Notes under the pieces: generated by a model | What the model was told of the DNA's origin: nothing | Database searches by the model: none | Seen by the model: only the letters and a program-made list of their open reading frames with translations | Shown: one piece after another, positions 60,938-64,000 of the stretch | Numbering within the stretch: the first letter of the stretch is position 1 | Layout of the letters: every line of letters begins with the position of its first letter | Assembly (NCBI GenBank): GCA_958298945.1 | Contig: OY282606.1 | Coordinates: forward strand, 92,945,696 to 93,009,695 | Length of the DNA: 64,000 bases | Direction of reading: 5' to 3' | Source: Atherix ibis | Lineage: Eukaryota > Arthropoda > Insecta > Diptera > Athericidae | Position numbers and translations under genes: made by a program

Positions 60938-61862
60938 CGAGGTCTGTTTAAAAAGTATCGCGAATTTTGAATTTACGCAGGTTACGCATATTCGATTTTC
61001 GATTTTTTGTGGCGTTACGTTGGTACTTATGTCTCTCACTTATGCCGACAAGTTTGGCCATTGTGAATGTTCAGTTAACTTTTGGCAGCTGCTTGGCTTG
61101 CACGTGTTTTGGTTCGTCTTCGATTTTTGCTAAATTTCGACCAAAAATAGCATCGCATTAAAATTTCTAAGGAGCTGTTGGACTCTGTCCGCGACGACTT
61201 AAATTTGTTCCAGAGGGTCATAACTAGTGACGAATCATGTGTTTATGGTTATGACGTGGAAACCAAAGCTCAATCATTCCAATAGACGCTGCCGCACGAG
61301 CCAAGACCGAAAAAAAGCTCGCCAAGTTCGGTCGAATGTAAAGGTTTTGCTTACAGTTTTCGTCAATTGCGGGGGCGTAGTGTATCATGAGTTCTTTCCT
61401 CAGGATAGAACGGTCAATAAGGAATATTACCTGCAAGTTATCCGCAAGTTGCGCGAAGTAATCCGCCAGAAACGCCTGGATTTGTGGAAGAACAAAAATT
61501 GGCTTTTGCACCATGATAACGCCCCTGCTCACGCATCGTTGCTTGTGCGCGTATTTTTGGCCAAAAACAACACACTAATAATGACGCAGCCACCGTATTC
61601 CTCAGATCTGGCCCCCTGTGACTTTTTCTTGTTCCCGAAACAGATTCTTTGATACATTTTTTGGAATGGGCAAAAATCGAACACGAGCCAAAACACGTGC
61701 AAGCAAAGCAGCTGTCAAAAATTAAGTAAACATTCAAAATGGTCGAACTTGTTGGCATAAATGAGAGACGCGAGTACCAACATAACGCCACAAAAAATCG
61801 AAAATCGAATATACGTAACCCGCGGAAATTCAAAATTCGCGATACTTTTTGAACATACCTCG
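60938..61862 (+). mobile_element. DD34D mariner copy C with duplicated, inverted 5' end
   Basis: The element is bounded by TA (60936-60937 and 61863-61864). The left end (CGAGGTCTGTTTAAAAAGTA...) reads into the usual 5' region. The body encodes RVITSDESCVYGYDVETKAQ (first Asp), REVIRQKRLDLWKNKNWLLH, HDNAPAHASLLVR (second Asp), FLAKNNTLIMTQPPYSSDLA and PCDFFLFPK (third Asp), with a frameshift near 61300. The transposase stops at about 61640. From about 61670 to the right end the sequence is the reverse complement of the element's own first ~190 bp, replacing the normal 3' end. The N-terminal helix-turn-helix is missing, so no function is expected. Confidence 0.9.
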
Positions 61863-62039
61863 TATATCATTTAAGATAAAATTGGTTTATGCTAAAATAT
61901 GTCAACATTTTTAAATTCATTAATGACTGACTAATACGTTGAAATTGCGGAAAAGATACATCGATTGTGTGCTGCTGGAACAGCAGGCATTGGATGCTGA
62001 CTTTCCCACTCGGTAAATACGTTAATAGAAAATGTCTTA

Positions 62040-62530
62040 ACATCCACCCACAAATAACTGTAGAGAAGCCATTGTATTTTGAACATTTGCATTTTTTGGT
62101 CTAAAGATATTATCGTCCCTTATTTTTTTTTTAAAAGAAGAAGGTAAAACAGTTACCATCTATTCTGATAATATTTTTTTTTTGGTCTAAACTTGAACGT
62201 TTCAATTTTAATAATATGTGGTTTCAATAAAACGATGCCACAAGCCACACAATACGATAAATTTAAGCTTTACTGCACGAAAAATTACCACAACACAAAA
62301 TTTCGAGATTCTCTGATGTCAATTATCCTCATGAGATTTGACTTCGTTGTATTTTTTCTTGTAAGGATACGGAAGGATATTCTCCTTATACTTTGAAACA
62401 TTTAAGAACTAACATGAAAAATATGAAAAAAAATTACCGAATTACAGCTTAAAATATGTGAAAAAAATCATCGAAAATTACCCCAAAAGGATCGAGTCCT
62501 GCAATTAGTCATGTGGTAACTGTTCTATAA
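62040..62530 (+). mobile_element. Family A transposase fragment
   Basis: Starts with CATCCACCCACAAATAACTG then TAGAGAAGCCATTGTATTTT, passes GATTCTCTGATGTCAATT near 62308 (SRF.DVN block), and ends with LKICEKIIENYPKRIESC near 62449-62502. That closely matches the C-terminal (EMCEKVIENxxKRIxxC) motif of the family. The catalytic PPRSCDL block is scrambled. A 67-codon frame (62193-62396) inside it is incidental. Confidence 0.68.
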
Positions 62531-64000
62531 TATTTAGATTTAAACAATAAATAAGAAAATAAAAAAAAAACTTCTGTAATCGTAATAAATTTTGAATTTT
62601 CTATTTTTTAAAGCAAATTAGCGAATTTCTCTCTAAGGACGAAAAATTTACGTCGTGTTCAAAATTAGTTAGTACACCCAAATGAGTTAATAGGATTTCT
62701 TCGAAATGCTCCAATGATATCCTTTTTGTCTGCACTCAACGAAATCAAATATTTTCACTATGAAAAATGATCCTTTTAGGGCTTGTCAGATCTTTTAAGT
62801 TTTGCCATAATTCAATAAAAGCCAGTACTTTTAGATGAATAAGGATAATGGTGATTTTAGCTTATCTACTTTCCATAGATTTTGCTTTATTGAATAATTT
62901 CCATATACAAAAACATATTTATTCTGCATACAAAATGCGATTACATATTTATGGAAATAAATCAGATAAGTTGGAATTTTTACAATCGAGATAAATCTTG
63001 AATAGAGAGAAGTATTTCCGGATGGCAAACAAGCAGTCAATGATTTTCCAGTAATTCTGAGTTACGCAAATGGAACCCTGATGATTATAGCTCCCGAAAT
63101 GGGCACAAATCAATTTTCTCTCCTGTGCGACCTATAAAATATGTTAATGTAAAGTTAAGCCTGAAGAAAAACCTCCAACGTCTTAAAAGTTGTCCTATTT
63201 CCAAACGGTATGTTCACATTCTATTCAGCATTATTACACGTACTCCATCGAAAATATTCCATTACTCTTCCACTTCTCTTAGACAACATACAGTATTATT
63301 ACGTATGTTTGATGAAATGAAAATTGATATGATAATCGTGAAAAAGAAAAGGAGTTAACACGAATGTGTTAACTTAAAGATGCTAGGCAAATGGTGAGAA
63401 GTTTTTATATGAAAATGTTAAAAGGCGATTTTAAAGAAAGAAATTACATAGAAAAAAAATTTTACCTTCGAGGCAAGTATTATTGTTGAATTATGAATTG
63501 AAATCACGTTTCCATTTCTGTCATCAAAACGTGATCGATACACTATAAAAAATTAACAGTGCTCGGGTTGGTATTAAACAAAAAACAAAAATCACCGAAG
63601 TGCAATTGCACAATTTATCAATGCACTTTTTGCCTCGCCAAGTTATGTCGTGTAATCGGTTACAATCGCATCACATATATGAGTAAGATAGAGTATGAAG
63701 TTGTCTATTTTTGATTTCGATTTTCCTTTCGATTATTATCGAAATTGCAAATGTATCGTCCATCTTCACTCAAACAGAAGCCATCTTTACTCTGGCAATT
63801 CTACAACACTTATTGTCCGATCCTCTTCTTCGTCCAGAAAATTTCATTTTTCATAAAAAGATTGAAAATCTTTTAACACAGTAAATTAAATTCTCAGATT
63901 GAAAATAAAAGTACATATTTTGTTGGGACAAAAAATATCTGTGATTATGTATGGTATCTGCAGGTCTACTAGCTTTCTATGCCAATAATATTATACCATT
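62531..64000. other. No gene recognised
   Basis: AT-rich. The short frames at 62831-63040 (minus) and 63125-63358 (plus) have no recognisable features. Sequence to the window edge looks unique. Confidence 0.5.

Overview
This is eukaryotic DNA, most likely from a brachyceran fly. It is AT-rich, shows no operon-like gene spacing, and carries decayed mariner elements (one of the mauritiana type described from Drosophila), fragments of I-, jockey- and R1-type LINEs, and several satellite arrays. I see no bacterial, phage or CRISPR feature and no tRNA or rRNA gene. Almost every long open frame here comes from tandem repeats or dead transposons. The single credible host coding segment is a possible signal-peptide first exon at 41401-41719 with a good splice donor. 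It resembles the N terminus of the glypican Dally, but that identity is tentative. If it is right, everything to its right is the start of a very long first intron and most of what lies to its left is intergenic.

Layout. At 1.5-6.9 kb and 9.1-9.9 kb there are three arrays of one 15-bp repeat; the first is inverted relative to the other two. At 11.1-13.1 kb lies a dead I-type LINE whose RNase H region has been expanded into a roughly 95-bp palindromic satellite. At 15.4-16.3 kb is a 76-bp satellite, distantly related to the 4-kb higher-order satellite (162/165-bp monomers in a 492-bp three-monomer unit) at 27.5-31.5 kb. At 18.8-22.9 kb are a mariner-type transposase fragment, a complete-ended but dead mauritiana mariner, another decayed mariner and a 100-bp tandem repeat. 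At 34-36.8 kb are further transposase and LINE remnants. The candidate gene start follows at 39.4-41.7 kb. From 42 to 64 kb its presumed intron holds three short DD34D mariner copies (one rebuilt as a fold-back element), two LINE remnants and several copies of two dispersed repeat families.

Two patterns recur. First, short-loop inverted duplications appear at many sites (about 7.0, 11.4, 14.5, 26.6, 43.7, 43.9, 59.5 and 61 kb, and inside every unit of the 95-bp satellite). Second, arrays whose repeat length is a multiple of three give long stop-free frames on both strands that imitate genes. The best candidates for something undescribed are the LINE-derived palindromic satellite, the inverted 15-bp arrays, and the related pair of satellites. 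No multi-gene pathway is visible, so the window does not show genes working together.
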